Source of the DNA: Sindora glabra
Lineage: Eukaryota; Streptophyta; Magnoliopsida; Fabales; Fabaceae
DNA length: 64,000 nucleotides
Direction of reading: 5' to 3'
NCBI GenBank assembly: GCA_020226215.1
Contig: CM035235.1
Location: 43,739,511-43,803,510 of the forward strand
Under the pieces are notes generated by a model that had not been told where the DNA came from, did no database searches, and saw only the letters and a program-made list of their open reading frames with translations. The position numbers were made by a program, and so were the translations under genes. Position 1 is the stretch's first letter. The number at the start of each line of letters is the position of its first letter. Below, piece after piece: positions 12,777 through 26,130 of this stretch.

Positions 12777-12996
12777 GGATTTGGGTCTTCTAAAGTGCAT
12801 CTTGCACTTTAAAGGGTAAAATAAATCATCAAAGATATTAATGAGAAAATCAAGGGCTCATGATTTTATAAATAATAATGAATAAAAAATAATTTTTAAA
12901 TTTATGATTATCCACTCCCTTGATTTTTTCATTAATGATTTTGGTGATGCACTTTACCCTCTAAAGTATAAGATGTACCTTAGAGAAGTTAAATCC
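12777..12996. mobile_element. Mutator-type MITE with 9-bp target duplication
   Basis: The 220-bp element has about 70-bp imperfect inverted ends: GGATTTGGGTCTTCTAAAG on the left and, read inward, GGATTTAACTTCTCTAAGG on the right. It is flanked by perfect 9-bp direct repeats ATTAAAGTG at 12,768-12,776 and 12,997-13,005. Long inverted ends plus a 9-bp target duplication are the hallmark of Mutator-like transposons. No open frame, so it would need transposase supplied from elsewhere. Confidence 0.85.
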
Positions 12997-13342
12997 ATTA
13001 AAGTGGTAATGTAAATAATTAATTGAAAAAATTGTCAAAACACTCTAATTAAATTATTTTTTATGGCAAGGACGTATCATTTTTTCATGTAGGTTGTAAT
13101 ATGATTTATTCTTAAGGTTTATTTATACAAGGTATATAAATTTCCAATCTTATATTGTGCTGGTTCAGTTATCTGTTAATAGGAAGAAATTTGAATTTTA
13201 AATAATATTTATTGGGAGAAAAATTTATTAATATCTTAATTCTCAGAATGATTATCTATCCCAATTGTAATTTATAAAAAAATTCTAATCTTATGGATGA
13301 ATTAATCATCATACTAAAATTCATTAAAACATAATGGCTACG

Positions 13343-13388
13343 TGGTAGTAGTAGTGATGGTAGTAGTGGTAGCAGCAGTAGTAGTAGA
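13343..13388. repeat. GTA/GTG trinucleotide microsatellite
   Basis: Interrupted GTA repeats with GTG, GAT and GCA variants. Confidence 0.85.
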
Positions 13389-13607
13389 ATAATTTTGATT
13401 AGTGTAAGTATTATAAATTTATGATTAATCCTTTATATTGAGTCAAGGGAAAAAAAGTTTCACTGTGTCAATCGAAAATAAATTCTAAAATTTATTTCAC
13501 ATATAAAGTAAGTTTTTTTTATAGAAAATTAAAAATTTCAAGAATTAAATATCTATTTGAATATATTTTCCCCCTTAATCTGTTTAAAAATTATTTTTTA
13601 ATTTTTA

Positions 13608-14150
13608 AAAATTATTTTTAAATTCAAGAAAATGAATTGGGGGTGATCAATTGAGCAGTCAAACGCAGATTTTACTTAATTATAAAACGAGTATAAGGGG
13701 AAAATAAATTAAAAAATTTAAAATTGTTTTTTATTTTTAAATTACGCATTTAGCATTAGAGTTTTTAAAAATAGATTATAAAAATAATTATCAAAAAAAA
13801 TTTTATTTTTAAAAACTTTAAAATAAAAAGTTTATTTAAAAATAACAAACAAATACACCTTAAATTTCATCACAAACTTGAACAATCATTTTCAGAAATT
13901 TTTTTAAAATTTATTTTTGGATTCAAAGAAAATGAAAAATTGATGGTAATTGTTGAAGAAATTAAGGAAAATTTTATCTCATTATAAAATTGATATGAAG
14001 AATAAAAAATAAAAAATATTTAAATTTTTTTTTTTTAATTTTCAAATTACATGTTTTGAATTATACTTTTTTAAATAAATTAGGAAAATAATTATCAAAC
14101 AGAATTTTAATAAAAGAATTTTTTTAAAAAAATAAAAAACTAAGAAACAG
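13608..14150. repeat. two diverged tandem copies, offset about 300 bp
   Basis: Copy 1 begins near 13,608 and copy 2 near 13,907. Shared ordered words are 'attcaa(a)gaaaatga', 'attataaaa', 'ataattatcaaa' and a closing A-rich tract. AT-rich and non-coding. Confidence 0.5.
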
Positions 14151-15260
14151 ACCGTAAGTTTGATTAAGAACTTATTGAAAATGTTCAAAATTATTTAATT
14201 AATAATAAAAATTAAATGACCTTACTTATAAGAATAAAGTAAGCAAGCAACTTAACATTTATGAAAAAATAAGAAGTCCTGTTTTTGTTATTTTATGAAT
14301 TAGATGAACTCTGAAAACTTAGCATTATTGCATATCTATACGTTTATGGGAAAGAAAAATATTTTAGAATCTGTTAATATTTTAAATTTTAAGAAATCCT
14401 GCTTTTCCTTTTTTATCGATTTTAATGGCATAACTTTGGGGCCTCGCATAATTGACTTGATCCATTGACTTTATATCAAATTAACCCATTTCTACGCCCA
14501 AACTATCACGAACCACACACCATTAATTAAATGTCGTTGATTTGATCCAATTACTTGTTAAAACACTCATCTAATAATTCCCTGGCCACGTTACCGTATT
14601 TGGAAATTAGATCCAAATTACCTTGAGTTCACGCAATTATCCGCATGAACTTTTCAATATTTACGTGAGATTAAAAAAATGTATCCCAGGTGAGAGTACA
14701 TTATCACCACCGTGAAGATTTACAACAGAACATGAGTATTGACAATTGAATTTGAACAAAACAAAATCTTTATACGGATCGAATATTAGATTTAAAATTA
14801 AACTCTAAATTTTTTATATTTATTAGATTGAACTTTATAAATTTATTTTATTATTTTATATTCAATGACAATTACTAATTTATATTTATAATCCATTTTT
14901 GCTATTCATTTTTAATAGATATAGCATTATTTAGAATATAGTATGAATGGAAAAAACTATTGAACCTAACCGATTGATCATTCAAATAGTATCGGATATG
15001 TTCATCGTTAATTCAATTAACAGATTAAAAATGAGTTCTTTCATCTAAAGATTTATTTATTAAAAAATCTGAATTCTATCACCTATAGAATAAAATTTAA
15101 TACACGAATAAATTGCTATTGTTGATGAGTTGTTAGCTATTAAATTAAATATTTTTTACTTCAAAAAATATAAAATTTAATATAAATAATTAATTTTTTG
15201 AATAAAACTCAATGCACGAAAGACGTAAAAAAATAAATATTATGAAGAAATAATTTTAAA
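14151..15260. other. AT-rich spacer
   Basis: Nothing identified. 14,430-14,740 is slightly GC-richer but has no frame or repeat that I can support. Confidence 0.4.
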
Positions 15261-18200
15261 TTATTGTGAAAATAGAACTAACAAATAAATAAGTCAAGTG
15301 TAAATTACATTGAAATTTTTATGGGTAAATATTGCAACACTTACATATAAAAAAAAGTATTTTTATTTTTTTAAAAAAGAGTATATTTATACATAAAATA
15401 AGAAAAAAATATTTCAATTAATAATATTAAAGAAGGAATTACTATTAAAAATTAAATATTATTACATTTCATAATAGTAATACTTCAAATATATATATGT
15501 ATATTTAAAAAAAATATCAAATACAATTAAATGAAAGCTTAAAAGCGTGCCACGCAATTTGCCCTCAAATCAATAGTTTAGTCCTGACCCAAAAGTTAAG
15601 TCATTGGGATGGACCTTTATCTAATCAAGTCCGATGTCGATATATTATTGTGAAAACAGAACTATCAAATAAATAAGTCAAGTGTAAATTACATTGAATT
15701 TTTTTATTGGTTCAATGACATTCAATATCCCTTATTATACGCTTTTAACAAATTTAAAATTATGTCAACTGTTCCGAAATTTAATGGCATTAATTTTATA
15801 ACTAATTCTTTCGGCAATGTTATCCTTTATAACTAAAGAACTTTTTTTCCTATATTTTTATGTGTAAATATTGCAACACTTATATATAAAAAAAGAGTAT
15901 TTTTATTTTTCTAGAAAGAGTATATTTATACATAAAATAAGAAAAAAATATTCAATCAATAATATTAAAGAAGGAATTTCTATTAAAAATTAAATATTAT
16001 TACATTTCATAATAGTAATACTTCAAATATATATATATGTATGTTTTAAAAAAAATATCAAATACAATTAAATGAAAGCTTAAAAGTGTGCCCCGTAATT
16101 TGCTCTCAAATCAATAGTTTAGCCTTAGACCCAAAAGTTAAGTCATTGGGATGGACCTTTATCTAATCAAGTCCGATGTCTACATATTATTGGGAAAATA
16201 GAACTATCAAATAAATAAGTGAAGTGTAAATTACGTTGAATTTTTTAATTGGTTCGATGACATTCAATATCCCTTATTATGCGTTTTTAACTAATTTAAA
16301 ATTATTTCAACTGTTCTGAAATGTAATGGCATTAATTTTATAACTAATTCTTTCGCCAATGTTATCCTTTATAACTAAAGGACATTTTTCCTATATTTTT
16401 ATGTGTAAATATTGCAACACTTATATAAAAAAAAAGAGTATTTTTATTGTTTTTAAAAAGAGTATATTTATACATAAAATAAGAAAAAAATCTTTCAATC
16501 AATAATGTTAAAGAAGGAATTACTATTAAAAATTAAATATTATTACATTTCATAATAGTAATACTTCAAATATATATATATGTATATTTTAAAAAAAAAT
16601 ATCAAATACAATTAAATGAAAGCTTAAAAGTGTGCCACGTAATTTGCCCTCAAATCAATAGTTTAGTCTTAGACCCAAAAGTTAAGTCATTGGGTTGGAC
16701 CTTTATCTAATCAAGTCGGATGTCTATATATTATTGTGAAAATAGAACTATCAAATAAATAAGTGAAGTGTAAATTACGTTGAATTTTTTAATTGGTTCG
16801 ATGACATTCAATATCCCTTATTATACGCTTATAAGTAATTCAAAATTTTGTCAACTGTTCTGAAATGTAATGGTATTAATTTTATAACTAATTCTTTCGC
16901 CAATGTTATCCTTTATAACTAAAGGACATTTTTTCCTATATTTTTATGGGTAAATATTGCAACACTTATATATAAAAAAGAGTATTTTTATTTTTTTAGA
17001 AAGAGTATATTTATACATAAAATAAGAAAAAAATCTTTCAATCAATAATGTTAAAGAAGGAATTACTATTAAAAATTAAATATTATTACATTTATAATAG
17101 TAATACTTCAAATATATATATGTATGTTTTAAAAAAAATATCAAACACAATTAAATGAAAGCTTAAAAGTGTGCCACGTAATTTGCCCTCAAATCAATAG
17201 TTTAGCCTTAGACCCAAAAGTTAAGTCATTGGGATGGACCTTTATCTAATCAAGTCCGATGTCTACATATTATTGTGAAAATAGAACTATCAAATAAATA
17301 AGTGAAGTGTAAATTACGTTGAATTTTTAATTGGTTCGATGACATTCAATATCCCTTATTATATGCTTTTAAGTAATTTAAAATTTTGTCAACTGTTCTG
17401 AAATGTAATGGCATTAATTTTATAACTAATTCTTTTGCCAATCTTATCCTTTATAACTAAAGGACATTTTTTCCTATATTTTTATGGGTAAATATTGCAA
17501 CACTTATATATAAAAAAGAGAATTTTTATTTTTTTAGAAAGAGTATATTTATACATAAAATAAGCAAAAAATCTTTCATTCAATAATATTAAAGAAGGAA
17601 TTACTATTAAAAATTAAATATTATTACATTTCATAATAGTAATACTTCAAATATATATATATGTATGTTTTTAAAAAAACATCAAATAGAATTAAATGAA
17701 AGCTTAAAAGTGTGCCACGTAATTTGCCCTCAAATCAATAGTTTAGTCATGATCCAAAGTTAAGTCATTGGGATGGACCTTTATCTAGTCAAGTCCGATG
17801 TCTATATATTATTGTGAAAAAAGAACTATCAAATAAATAAGTGAAGTGTAAATTACGTTGAATTTTTTAATTGGTTCGATGACATTCAATATCCCTTATT
17901 ATGCGTTTTTAACTAATTTAAAATTATTTCAACTGTTCTGAAATGTAATGGCATTAATTTTATAACTAATTCTTTCGCCAATGTTATCCTTTATAACTAA
18001 AGGACATTTTTTCCTATATTTTTATGTGTAAATATTGCAACACTTATATAAAAAAAAAGAGTATTTTTATTGTTTTTAAAAAGAGTATATTTATACATAA
18101 AATAAGAAAAAAATCTTTCAATCAATAATGTTAAAGAAGGAATTACTATTAAAAATTAAATATTATTACATTTCATAATAGTAATACTTCAAATATATAT

Positions 18201-21200
18201 ATATGTATATTTTAAAAAAAAATATCAAATACAATTAAATGAAAGCTTAAAAGTGTGCCACGTAATTTGCCCTCAAATCAATAGTTTAGTCTTAGACCCA
18301 AAAGTTAAGTCATTGGGTTGGACCTTTATCTAATCAAGTCGGATGTCTATATATTATTGTGAAAATCGAACTATCAAATAAATAAGTGAAGTGTAAATTA
18401 CGTTGAATTTTTTAATTGGTTCGATGACATTCAATATCCCTTATTATACGCTTATAAGTAATTCAAAATTTTGTCAACTGTTCTGAAATGTAATGGTATT
18501 AATTTTATAACTAATTCTTTCGCCAATGTTATCCTCTATAACTAAAGGACTTTTTTTCCTATATTTTTATGGGTAAATATTGCAACACTTATATATAAAA
18601 AAGAGTATTTTTATTTTTCTAGAAAGAGTATATTTATACATAAAATAAGAAAAAAATATTCAATCAATAATATTAAAGAAGGAATTTCTATTAAAAATTA
18701 AATATTATTACATTTCATAATAGTAATACTTCAAATATATATATATGTATGTTTTAAAAAAAATATCAAATACAATTAAATGAAAGCTTAAAAGTGTGCC
18801 CCGTAATTTGCTCTCAAATCAATAGTTTAGCCTTAGACCCAAAAGTTAAGTCATTGGGATGGACCTTTATCTAATCAAGTCCGATGTCTACATATTATTG
18901 GGAAAATAGAACTATCAAATAAATAAGTGAAGTGTAAATTACGTTGAATTTTTTAATTGGTTCGATGACATTCAATATCCCTTATTATGCGTTTTTAACT
19001 AATTTAAAATTATTTCAACTGTTCTGAAATGTAATGGCATTAATTTTATAACTAATTCTTCCGCCAATGTTATCCTTTATAACTAAAGGACATTTTTTCC
19101 TATATTTTTATGTGTAAATATTGCAACACTTATATAAAAAAAAAGAGTATTTTTATTGTTTTTAAAAAGAGTATATTTATACATAAAATAAGAAAAAAAT
19201 CTTTCAATCAATAATGTTAAAGAAGGAATTACTATTAAAAATTAAATATTATTACATTTCATAATAGTAATACTTCAAATATATATATATGTATATTTTA
19301 AAAAAAAATATCAAATACAATTAAATGAAAGCTTAAAAGTGTGCCACGTAATTTGCCCTCAAATCAATAGTTTAGTCTTAGACCCAAAAGTTAAGTCATT
19401 GGGTTGGACCTTTATCTAATCAAGTCGGATGTCTATATATTATTGTGAAAATAGAACTATCAAATAAATAAGTGAAGTGTAAATTACGTTGAATTTTTTA
19501 ATTGGTTCGATGACATTCAATATCCCTTATTATACGCTTATAAGTAATTCAAAATTTTGTCAACTGTTCTGAAATGTAATGGTATTAATTTTATAACTAA
19601 TTCTTTCGCCAATGTTATCCTTTATAACTAAAGGACATTTTTTCCTATATTTTTATGGGTAAATATTGCAACACTTATATATAAAAAAGAGTATTTTTAT
19701 TTTTTTAGAAAGAGTATATTTATACATAAAATAAGAAAAAAATCTTTCAATCAATAATGTTAAAGAAGGAATTACTATTAAAAATTAAATATTATTACAT
19801 TTATAATAGTAATACTTCAAATATATATATGTATGTTTTAAAAAAAATATCAAATACAATTAAATGAAAGCTTAAAAGTGTGCCACGTAATTTGCCCTCA
19901 AATCAATAGTTTAGCCTTAGACCCAAAAGTTAAGTCATTGGGATGGACCTTTATCTAATCAAGTCCGATGTCTACATATTATTGTGAAAATAGAACTATC
20001 AAATAAATAAGTGAAGTGTAAATTACGTTGAATTTTTTAATTGGTTCGATGACATTCAATATCCCTTATTATATGCTTTTAAGTAATTTAAAATTTTGTC
20101 AACTGTTCTGAAATGTAATGGCATTAATTTTATAACTAATTCTTTTGCCAATCTTATCCTTTTTAACTAAAGGACATTTTTTCCTATATTTTTATGGGTA
20201 AATATTGCAACACTTATATATAAAAAAGAGTATTTTTATTTTTTTAGAAAGAGTATATTTATACATAAAATAAGCAAAAAATCTTTCATTCAATAATATT
20301 AAAGAAGGAATTACTATTAAAAATTAAATATTATTACATTTCATAATAGTAATACTTCAAATATATATATATGTATGTTTTTAAAAAAACATCAAATAGA
20401 ATTAAATGAAAGCTTAAAAGTGTGCCACGTAATTTGCCCTCAAATCAATAGTTTAGTCATGATCCAAAGTTAAGTCATTGGGATGGACCTTTATCTAGTC
20501 AAGTCCGATGTCTATATATTATTGTGAAAAAAGAACTATCAAATAAATAAGTGAAGTGTAAATTACGTTGAATTTTTTAATTGGTTCGATGACATTCAAT
20601 ATCCCTTATTATGCGTTTTTAACTAATTTAAAATTATTTCAACTGTTCTGAAATGTAATGGCATTAATTTTATAACTAATTCTTTCGCCAATGTTATCCT
20701 TTATAACTAAAGGACATTTTTTCCTATATTTTTATGTGTAAATATTGCAACACTTATATAAAAAAAAAGAGTATTTTTATTGTTTTTAAAAAGAGTATAT
20801 TTATACATAAAATAAGAAAAAAAATCTTTCAATCAATAATGTTAAAGAAGGAATTACTATTAAAAATTAAATATTATTACATTTCATAATAGTAATACTT
20901 TAAATATATATATATGTATATTTTAAAAAAAAATATCAAATACAATTAAATGAAAGCTTAAAAGTGTGCCACGTAATTTGCCCTCAAATCAATAGTTTAG
21001 TCTTAGACCCAAAAGTTAAGTCATTGGGTTGGACCTTTATCTAATCAAGTCGGATGTCTATATATTATTGTGAAAATCGAACTATCAAATAAATAAGTGA
21101 AGTGTAAATTACGTTGAATTTTTTAATTGGTTCGATGACATTCAATATCCCTTATTATATGCTTATAAGTAATTCAAAATTTTGTCAACTGTTCTGAAAT

Positions 21201-22678
21201 GTAATGGTATTAATTTTATAACTAATTCTTTCGCCAATGTTATCCTTTATAACTAAAGGACTTTTTTTCCTATATTTTTATGGGTAAATATTGCAACACT
21301 TATATATAAAAAAGAGTATTTTTATTTTTCTAGAAAGAGTATATTTATACATAAAATAAGAAAAAAATATTCAATCAATAATATTAAAGAAGGAATTTCT
21401 ATTAAAAATTAAATATTATTACATTTCATAATAGTAATACTTCAAATATATATATATGTATGCTTTTAAAAAAATATCAAATACAATTAAATGAAAGCTT
21501 AAAATTGTGCCACGTAATTTGCCATCAAATCAATAGTTTAGTCTTGTCCCAAAGTTAAGTCATTGGGATGGACCTTTATCTAGTCAAGTCCGATGTCTAT
21601 ATATTATTGTGAAAAAAGAACTATCAAATAAATAAGTCAAGTGTAAATTACGTTGAATTTTTTTATTGGTTCGATGACATTCAATATCCCTTATTATATG
21701 CTTTTAACTAATTTAAAATTTTGTCAACTGTTCTGAAATGTAATGGCATTAATTTTATAACTAATTCTTTCGCCAATCTTATCCTTTATAACTAAAGGAC
21801 TTTCTTTCCTATATTTTTATGGGTAAATATTGCAACACTTATATATAAAAAAGAGTATTTTCATTTTTTTAGAAAGAGTATATTTATACATAAAATAAGA
21901 AAAAAATCTTTCATTCAATAATATTAAAGAAGAAATTACTATTAAAAATTGAATATTATTACATTTCCTAATAGTAATACTTCAAATATATATATGTATG
22001 TTTTAAAAAAAATATCAAATACAATTAAATGAAAGCTTAAAAGTGTGCCACGTAATTTGCCCTCAAATCAATAGTTTAGTCTTGACCAAAAGTTAAGTCA
22101 TTGGGATGGACCTTTATCTAGGGTAGTCCGATGTCTATATATTATTGTGAAAAAAGAACTATCAAATAAATAAGTCAAGTGTAAATTACGTTGAATTTTT
22201 TTATTGGTTCAATGACATTCAATATCCCTTATTATGCATGTTTAACTAATTTAAAATTTTGTCAACTGTTCTGAAATGTAATGGCTTTAATTTTATAACT
22301 AATTCTTTCGCCAATGTTATCCTTTATAACTAAAGGACTTTTTTTCCTATATTTTTATGTGTAAATATTGCAACACTTATATATAAAAAAAGAGTATTTT
22401 TATTGTTTTTAAAAAGTGTATATTTATACATAAAATAAGAAAAAAATCTTTCAATCAATAATGTTAAAGAAGGAATTACTATTAAAAATTAAATATTATT
22501 ACATTTCATAATAGTAATACTTCAAATATATATATGTAAATTTTAAAAAAAATATCAAATACAATTAAATGAAAGCTTAAAAGTGTGCCACGTAATTGGC
22601 CCTCAAATCAATAGTTTAGTTTTGACCCAAAAGTTAAGTCACTGGGATGGACCTTTATCTAGTCCGATGTCTATATAT
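15261..22678. repeat. tandem satellite array, ~541-bp unit, 14 copies
   Basis: The marker AGCTT of 'gaaagcttaaaa' occurs at 15536, 16077, 16621, 17160, 17701, 18244, 18785, 19330, 19869, 20411, 20955, 21496, 22034 and 22574, giving spacings of 538-545 bp. Every unit carries a HindIII site (AAGCTT), 'caaatcaatagtttag', 'gtcattggg', 'aactatcaaataaataagt', 'tgacattcaatatccctta', 'gtaaatattgcaacactta' and 'agtatatttatacataaaat'. The first unit has lost about 220 bp between 'acattgaa' and 'tttttatgggtaaat', and the last stops after about 105 bp. No open frame. Eleven units carry GCCACGTA, whose complement TACGTGGC is the ABRE core; units at 15536, 16077 and 18785 have lost it. Confidence 0.97.
15840..21460. 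repeat. 5-unit higher-order repeat, ~2.71 kb, two copies plus start of a third
   Basis: Units 16077, 16621, 17160, 17701 and 18244 match 18785, 19330, 19869, 20411 and 20955 in order. Each pair is 2708-2711 bp apart and shares private variants: 'gccccgtaatttgctctc' in the first pair, 'gtcatgatccaaagtt' in the fourth, 'gggttggacc' plus 'gtcggatg' in the second and fifth. Only scattered differences separate the copies, so the block duplication is recent. A third start fades near 21,460. Confidence 0.9.
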
Positions 22679-22793
22679 GTCCAACTTAATCACAGCTTGG
22701 CATCCGAACTCTTCTTGCTTCTCACTTCCATCAACTTATCCACTATTTAATAACTTCCCTTTGTAAAGATAGCTTCTTGAAGCAGAAGCAAAC
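22574..22793 (+). promoter_or_regulatory. putative promoter and 5' leader of the receptor gene
   Basis: The last satellite unit ends in 'gatgtctatatat' (about 22,665-22,677), a plant-type TATA motif. Unique pyrimidine-rich sequence follows (ctcttcttgcttctcacttc) up to the ATG at 22,794, giving an expected leader of about 90 bases. An ABRE core (TACGTGGC, minus strand) lies about 200 bp before the ATG. The TATA motif recurs in most array units. Promoter activity is inferred from position only. Confidence 0.4.
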
Positions 22794-22900
22794 ATGGAGG
22801 GCAAACCAAACTGGAAAATTCCACTTCTGCGGCTGTATCTTACGTTTGTTTGGTTCATCGTCGGCAACTCAGAGCAAATCGGTGCGGGATTGAAGCTCAG
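22794..22900 (+). CDS. exon 1: signal peptide
   Basis: Encodes 35 codons plus two bases. Residues LLRLYLTFVWFIVGNS form a hydrophobic core after a basic start (MEGKPNWK). The donor is CAG/GTAGGC. Its phase fits the acceptor at 33,807 and completes a Ser codon there. The weak point is distance: it lies 10.9 kb from exon 2, so it could be the start of another lost copy. The exact fit of phase and total length argues for it. Confidence 0.55.
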
Positions 22901-23745
22901 GTAGGCTGTATTTTGGTGTTTTTTATTGTTGGAAAATGCTACTTCCACTCTTTTAGTATTTACTGTTTTTGCAATAAGTAGTAAAGTTTATAAAATTATA
23001 AATCTCACTGTTTATGATAAAAATACATATAAAAATGAATATAAGAGAATAAAAATAATATTAATTTTTATTATTTAACAAATTTTTGAAAATAAACTTA
23101 CAAGCCATTGTAGTCAAGTTTGTGTAGTTGAAAGAAGGTCAGCGGACAATTAGATATAATTCCTGACATGTTATCATATATAACATATTAGATTCACAAT
23201 CAAATTTAATAATATATTAGTATAATTTTTCATTAATGTTGCATAGCCTCGAAAATTTATAGACGTTGGTGGCTTCTAGAGTCATGTGTTGCTTGGAAAG
23301 AGTGATTTAGAGGGTATATAAAACAATTCTGAGTGAATTTATTAATAAGTATTTCACACTATCCGAGTTAAAGATATACTATTATATTTAATCGGTGAAC
23401 AAATAATCTATTTTTATTATTATTTCACTTTTAAAATTCTAAAAATATACAATTGTTTATAATGATTATTTTGTGAGAAGTTATATTTATTTAATAATTA
23501 TAAACAAAGTTTTTAAAACTATTTTAATACTTTAAATTAGAAAATATTGAAATTTATTATTCTGATTGCTAGCATAAATGCATCTAAAAAATATATTTCA
23601 CGGTTCAAAATTATTTTCTTCTTATCTCTATCTCTTCATTTTTGGCTGACATGAACAAGTCAAACGGCTCACAGTAATCATGGGACTGTATTTTTATTAG
23701 TGTAATGCCATTTTAAGTTATTTTCAAAGGTGCCGTGAGTTAAAA

Positions 23746-23748
<3 letters not shown>

Positions 23749-23811
<63 letters not shown>
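23749..23811. repeat. (TA)n microsatellite in intron 1
   Basis: About 31 uninterrupted TA units. The minus-strand open frame over it (23,748-23,939) is poly-Tyr/Ile from the repeat and is not a gene. Confidence 0.95.
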
Positions 23812-23814
<3 letters not shown>

Positions 23815-23934
23815 TGAATGTAATAATTTATACATATATATAGTATTTGATCATTTTTATTATAATAATCCATAAACTCTGCAATTTTTTTAATAAACTT
23901 TTCAATTCTATTATGGAAAAAATTGTGAGAGATT

Positions 23935-24070
23935 CGCAAGGGTACACTAATAAATCATTAAATCTAATTGTCAATTTAATATTTGACTTTAAAAAAAGTT
24001 TAATATATAATAAAATTTAATGATGTACTAATACACCAATATATCAATAATATACTATAAATTTTCTCTT
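23935..24070. mobile_element. small foldback MITE, family M, copy 1
   Basis: Inverted ends: 'gtacactaataaatcatta' on the left, 'aatgatgtactaatacac' on the right. Shares its core with 24,413-24,590 and 35,155-35,330. Non-coding. Confidence 0.6.
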
Positions 24071-24412
24071 GTAACTTATCTTTTTAGCTCATAAGCTCTC
24101 TCTTTCTCTCTCTCCCTCTCAATTAAAAAAGAAAAAAAGTCCAACTGGTCAACAAGAAAAACAGTTACGGGTGAGTTAGAAAAATTAAAATTGTACGTGT
24201 TTATAAAACGTCAAAATGTATATTTTTCACCATCTAAATTTTATTCAAGTTTTAATTATATCCTTCAACTTTTATTTAAACTAATTTTTTCCAATAACTT
24301 TGAAAACTGATCAGTAAGCTTTTTCCAGTAGAAACTGTTTAATAATAAACAAAAAAGTTGCAAAATTTGTAGTAGATGTGGGAAAAATCATTGATTTCTT
24401 GGAGATACTAGT

Positions 24413-24590
24413 AGTTTGGGAGAGGATTTGGTATACCACTTAGGTATATACCAAATTTGATTACATATTAAATCTATTTTTTAAAATCAAATCTAGTATG
24501 TTATACAATAACATAAAAAATCTAGTGATGTAATCATTACTATATCAATGATGTACTTTGTTGGTTTTATATGCCACAAAAATCTTATGT
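24413..24590. mobile_element. small foldback MITE, family M, copy 2
   Basis: Contains 'tatcaatgatgtact', 'gtgatgtaatcatta' and 'aaatctagt' in the order of the related copies. Diverged, borders approximate. Confidence 0.45.
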
Positions 24591-24720
24591 CAAAGTTGCA
24601 TAAGATAATAAAAATATTTTGTTAAAAATAAAATTAAAATTTGATATTGATTCATAGACAAATTATTAAATTTATAAGAGCTCGATTAGATTAGAGTAGA
24701 GTATAAGAGAAGGTAAGTAG

Positions 24721-25471
24721 TAAGGGTGTACGAAAATTTGTTAGGTCAAGTTAGATTTTACTTGAAATAAATCAACTAGTGTAGAAGAAAATTTTGGGCT
24801 AATCTAGGTTGGTTTATAAGCCTACAGTAGATTTAAAATTTAACTTGACTTGATTCACATACAAAATTTCAAGATCTAGGCTAACCTGTTAACCTATAAA
24901 AGCTTGTTAATAATAAAAAAATATTTTTCAAATATACTATTAGGAGTAGAATTGAGTTAAGTTTTGATACCATAGACTGTGCTTAGTTAATATAGAAAAA
25001 AATGTTCAAATTGGAATTAATGATAATATTTTATTTTGAATTCACAATGATTAAATATTATAAAATTTGAAGTTTGACTTAATTCAAAATTGATTCAATC
25101 CCAAATATATATATAAATATCACAATAATAATAAATCAATCTTCTAAATAATTATAATATATCATTATAATTATAATATAAGCTAAAATTAAGATAATGA
25201 GAATGCGTTAAATTTTTTCACACACTATTTAAAATTTATATAAAATTTTCTTCTAATATTATATATATATATATTATAATTTTATATATAGAAATATAGA
25301 TCAACTTGGTAGACTAATAAGTTAAGTTTTTAAATAGATAGCCTAACCTTTTTTGTAAAATGAACTAATAGTTTGGTCTAAGTTCTATTTGATAAAAGAT
25401 TAGGTTAGGATAAATAAAAATAGATTAGGTTACTAGGAGTCCATAGGTCGAATGGCCTACTTCTACCCTTA
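24721..25471. mobile_element. hAT-like non-autonomous element in intron 1
   Basis: Inverted ends TAAGGGTGTACG and, on the minus strand, TAAGGGTAGAAGTAGGCC. The interior is rich in 'taggttaggtt' and 'aagcctac' words common in plant hAT derivatives. No transposase frame. The flanking 8-mers match poorly, so the insertion is old. Comparison with the second Harbinger-like copy supports an insertion here. Confidence 0.55.
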
Positions 25472-25689
25472 GTTAACTTTTCGCTGATAGCTAAGGATAA
25501 ATTATTCTATTTTAATAGATGTTTGGTGAATCCATTATATAAAAGTAATCTAATCTGATTAAACTATTTTATCTTGTTAGCATAGGATAAAATTATCATC
25601 TCCCTTGAAAAAATAGTATAAGTTAACTGCACAAGAGTAACATTTTTCTCTTTTTTTATCCTTAATTTGGAATTATGATATTTACAAAA

Positions 25690-26130
25690 CAAAGTGAAGA
25701 GTTATCAATGAACGATAAATAGCGAATTGGTGGTTAACCACTGCTTGCCACTACATATCACCATTAACCTCCCTACATTATGATCCATTATTATTGACCA
25801 TCACCTATTATTACTCACTATCATTAGACACCATCTATTGCCACCCATTTCATTAATTACTATTTGCTTTTTACTATTGCCTATTGCTATCTATTATTAT
25901 TAATTATTACCCACTGCTATCAACCTTCATTAACCATTGCTCCTATCACCCACTATTGCTAACCATTGCCTTTGTCACCCACTATCATTGAGAACCACCC
26001 ATTATCATACATTATCTTTGATCATCACTCATTAGAACTAATTATCATTGATCACTATCTACCATGATTATGCTGCTCACTTCTGTTAATTATTAATTGC
26101 CACCCATAACCATTAAACTTCGCCACCTAC
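25690..26130. repeat. degenerate ACC/ATT minisatellite
   Basis: Short irregular repeats of the type 'caccattatcattgaccat' on the plus strand, with no fixed period. The same kind of sequence occurs at 31,660-31,810 and 33,220-33,380, where it is split by a hAT-like insertion. It is an internal part of the Harbinger-like family. Confidence 0.7.

Noticed and set aside
15261..22678. CRISPR-like or Helitron-borne array
   Set aside because: Units are 541 bp with no spacers, in plant DNA; no Helitron TC start or CTRR hairpin end could be identified at the borders.
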